Shown piece after piece: positions 62,009 through 64,000 of a DNA stretch of 64,000 nt; position 1 is the first letter of the stretch; every line of letters starts with the position of its first letter. The notes under the pieces are model-generated. The model was not told the origin of the DNA. It made no database searches and was given only the letters and a program-made list of their open reading frames with translations. The translations under genes and the position numbers were made by a program. Source of the stretch: Bombus terrestris (Eukaryota; Arthropoda; Insecta; Hymenoptera; Apidae). The stretch spans positions 124,001 to 188,000 of the forward strand of contig NW_025963595.1 of assembly GCF_910591885.1 (NCBI RefSeq), in the 5' to 3' direction.

Positions 62009-62298
62009 GGTGTCCAACGATGTCCAACGGTGTCCAACGGTGTCCAACGGTGTCCAACGATGTCCAACGATGTCCAACGATGTCCAACGGTGTCCAACGA
62101 TGTCCAACGATGTCCAACGGTGTCCCACGATGTCCAACGATGTCCAACGATGTCCAACGGTGTCCAACGATGTCCAACGGTGTCCAACGATGTCCAACGA
62201 TGTCCAACGGTGTCCCACGATGTCCAACGATGTCCAACGATGTCCAACGGTGTCCAACGGTGTCCAACGGTGTCCCACTGTGTCCAACGGTGTCCCAC
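62009..62298. repeat. 290-bp module, copy 7
   Basis: Same 29-unit order, with tgtgtccaac in place of the last B (62,279). Confidence 0.85.
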
Positions 62299-62998
62299 GT
62301 TGTCCCACGTTGTCCCACGTTGTCCCACGTTGTCCCACGATGTCCCACGTTGTCCAACGGTGTCCAACGGTGTCCAACGATGTCCAACGATGTCCAACGG
62401 TGTCCCACGATGTCCAACGATGTCCAACGATGTCCAACGGTGTCCCACGTTGTCCCACGTTGTCCCACGTTGTCCCACGTTGTCCCACGTTGTCCCACGG
62501 TGTCCAACGATGTCCAACGGTGTCCAACGATGTCCAACGGTGTCCAACGATGTCCAACGATGTCCAACGGTGTCCCACGATGTCCAACGATGTCCAACGA
62601 TGTCCAACGGTGTCCAACGGTGTCCAACGGTGTCCCACTGTGTCCAACGGTGTCCCACGTTGTCCCACGTTGTCCCACGATGTCCCACGTTGTCCCACGT
62701 TGTCCCACGTTGTCCCACGGTGTCCAACGATGTCCAACGGTGTCCAACGGTGTCCAACGGTGTCCAACGGTGTCCCACGTTGTCCCACGTTGTCCCACGT
62801 TGTCCCACGGTGTCCAACGATGTCCAACGGTGTCCAGCGATGTCCAACGGTGTCCCACGTTGTCCCACGTTGTCCCACGTTGTCCCACGTTGTCCCACGT
62901 TGTCCCACGTTGTCCCACGTTGTCCCACGTTGTCCCACGTTGTCCCACGATGTCCCACGTTGTCCCACGTTGTCCCACGTTGTCCCACGTTGTCCCAC

Positions 62999-63288
62999 GG
63001 TGTCCAACGATGTCCAACGGTGTCCAACGGTGTCCAACGGTGTCCAACGATGTCCAACGATGTCCAACGATGTCCAACGGTGTCCAACGATGTCCAACGA
63101 TGTCCAACGGTGTCCCACGATGTCCAACGATGTCCAACGATGTCCAACGGTGTCCAACGATGTCCAACGGTGTCCAACGATGTCCAACGATGTCCAACGG
63201 TGTCCCACGATGTCCAACGATGTCCAACGATGTCCAACGGTGTCCAACGGTGTCCAACGGTGTCCCACTGTGTCCAACGGTGTCCCAC
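62999..63288. repeat. 290-bp module, copy 8
   Basis: Same order and the same tgtgtccaac change (63,269), so it derives from copy 7 or the reverse, by the roughly 1-kb tandem duplication. Confidence 0.85.
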
Positions 63289-63608
63289 GTTGTCCCACGT
63301 TGTCCCACGTTGTCCCACGTTGTCCCACGATGTCCCACGTTGTCCAACGGTGTCCAACGGTGTCCAACGATGTCCAACGATGTCCAACGGTGTCCCACGA
63401 TGTCCAACGATGTCCAACGATGTCCAACGGTGTCCCACGTTGTCCCACGTTGTCCCACGTTGTCCCACGTTGTCCCACGTTGTCCCACGGTGTCCAACGA
63501 TGTCCAACGGTGTCCCACGTTGTCCAACGGTGTCCCACGTTGTCCCACGTTGTCCCACGTTGTCCCACGTTGTCCCACGTTGTCCCACGTTGTCCCACGT
63601 TGTCCCAC

Positions 63609-63778
63609 GGTGTCCAACGATGTCCAACGGTGTCCAACGGTGTCCAACGGTGTCCAACGATGTCCAACGATGTCCAACGATGTCCAACGGTGTCCAACGA
63701 TGTCCAACGATGTCCAACGGTGTCCCACGATGTCCAACGATGTCCAACGATGTCCAACGATGTCCAACGGTGTCCCAC
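63609..63778. repeat. 170-bp 5' half-module, copy 6
   Basis: Same 17-unit order as at 16,771, 28,311 and 34,501, which supports a relation between the right edge and HOR-B. Confidence 0.8.
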
Positions 63779-64000
63779 GTTGTCCCACGTTGTCCCACGT
63801 TGTCCCACGTTGTCCCACGTTGTCCCACGGTGTCCAACGATGTCCAACGGTGTCCAACGGTGTCCCACGGTGTCCAACGGTGTCCCACGTTGTCCCACGT
63901 TGTCCCACGTTGTCCCACGTTGTCCCACGTTGTCCCACGATGTCCCACGTTGTCCCACGTTGTCCCACGTTGTCCCACGTTGTCCCACGTTGTCCCACGT

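Larger units (their letters stand above)
1..64000. repeat. Decamer satellite array spanning the whole window
   Basis: Every position belongs to a 10-bp tandem unit, most often gttgtcccac. Phase is constant from 1 to 45,320, shifts by one base at a 9-bp unit (45,321-45,329), and shifts again at a second (52,390-52,398). This gives about 6,398 decamers, two nonamers and two trailing bases. Variation is almost entirely substitution: unit position 2 is t, g or a, and unit position 8 is c or a, with rarer changes elsewhere. The commonest unit is 60% GC, with twice as much C as G on the + strand and one CpG at each unit junction. Nothing single-copy interrupts the array and both ends run off the window. 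Expansion by unequal exchange or replication-based amplification is the usual explanation for such arrays; the taxon and function are not readable from the sequence. Confidence 0.98.
61061..64000. repeat. Right-edge segment, G-H-free and rich in 290-bp modules
   Basis: No G-H, I, K or L unit appears here, while J (61,429, 61,819, 62,829) and full 290-bp modules return, as in 8.4-33.3 kb. About 61,700-62,500 is repeated at 62,710-63,490 (offset 1,010 for J, 990 from the module onward). A tgtgtccaac unit occurs three times (62,279, 62,639, 63,269) and only here. The array continues past the window. Confidence 0.75.

Noticed and set aside
1..64000. CRISPR array
   Set aside because: Units are contiguous 10-mers with no spacers and no repeat of 23-50 bp separated by unique DNA; no cas genes nearby.
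1..64000. Telomeric repeat
   Set aside because: The period is 10 bp and fixed, the G-rich strand is gtgggacaac, and it does not resemble known telomere units; interior HOR structure is also atypical of telomeres.
1..64000. Coding repeat of an antifreeze, mucin-like or other repetitive protein gene
   Set aside because: A coding repeat would normally have a unit that is a multiple of 3 and a single conserved frame, with exon borders. Here the unit is 10 bp, indels shift phase without consequence, and no non-repeat exon is present.

Overview
The window is one unbroken satellite array and contains no gene. From base 1 to 64,000 it is a head-to-tail repeat of a 10-bp unit whose commonest form reads gttgtcccac on the + strand (gtgggacaac on the - strand). 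Counting by phase gives about 6,398 decamers, two 9-bp units (45,321-45,329 and 52,390-52,398) and two leftover bases. Both edges lie inside the array, so its true length and flanking DNA are unknown. I see no transposon, RNA gene, CRISPR array or single-copy island. A homogeneous array of this size, organised in nested higher-order repeats (HORs), points to a eukaryotic chromosome in a long-read assembly, such as heterochromatin, a centromere, a subtelomere or a sex/B chromosome. The sequence does not identify the organism, and I do not recognise this decamer as a named satellite.

Unit letters used below: A gttgtcccac (dominant); B ggtgtccaac; C gatgtccaac; D ggtgtcccac; E gatgtcccac; F gttgtccaac; G gttgttccat and H ggtttcccac (always adjacent, G then H); I gttttcccac; J ggtgtccagc; K gtggtcccac; L gttctcccac. 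Rarer point variants act as tracers of shared ancestry between distant segments.

Layout. 1-1,740: A-rich with J/I modules. 1,741-4,640 and 5,841-9,130: two copies of a roughly 4.1-4.5 kb HOR. 8,541-17,640 and 19,681-29,180: two copies of a roughly 9 kb HOR, with a partial third copy at 31,701-35,330. Inside these sit tandem duplications of about 1.07 kb and 1.54 kb, and a 290-bp module of 29 decamers. 35,331-41,220: K/L-rich short tandems and half-modules. 41,221-45,600 and 48,380-52,640: two copies of a roughly 4.3 kb HOR that share the same 1-bp deletion. 45,601-48,379: linker containing a pure 34-unit A run. 52,629-61,060: reshuffled pieces of earlier HORs. 61,061-64,000: free of the G-H pair and again rich in 290-bp modules.

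No genes act together here. The very long open frames on both strands (up to about 18,900 codons) arise because 10 is not a multiple of 3 and the unit has no stop in any frame; I do not annotate them as genes. The biology worth following is that of the satellite: nested amplification, helical-turn periodicity, CpG density, and G-run spacing on the - strand.
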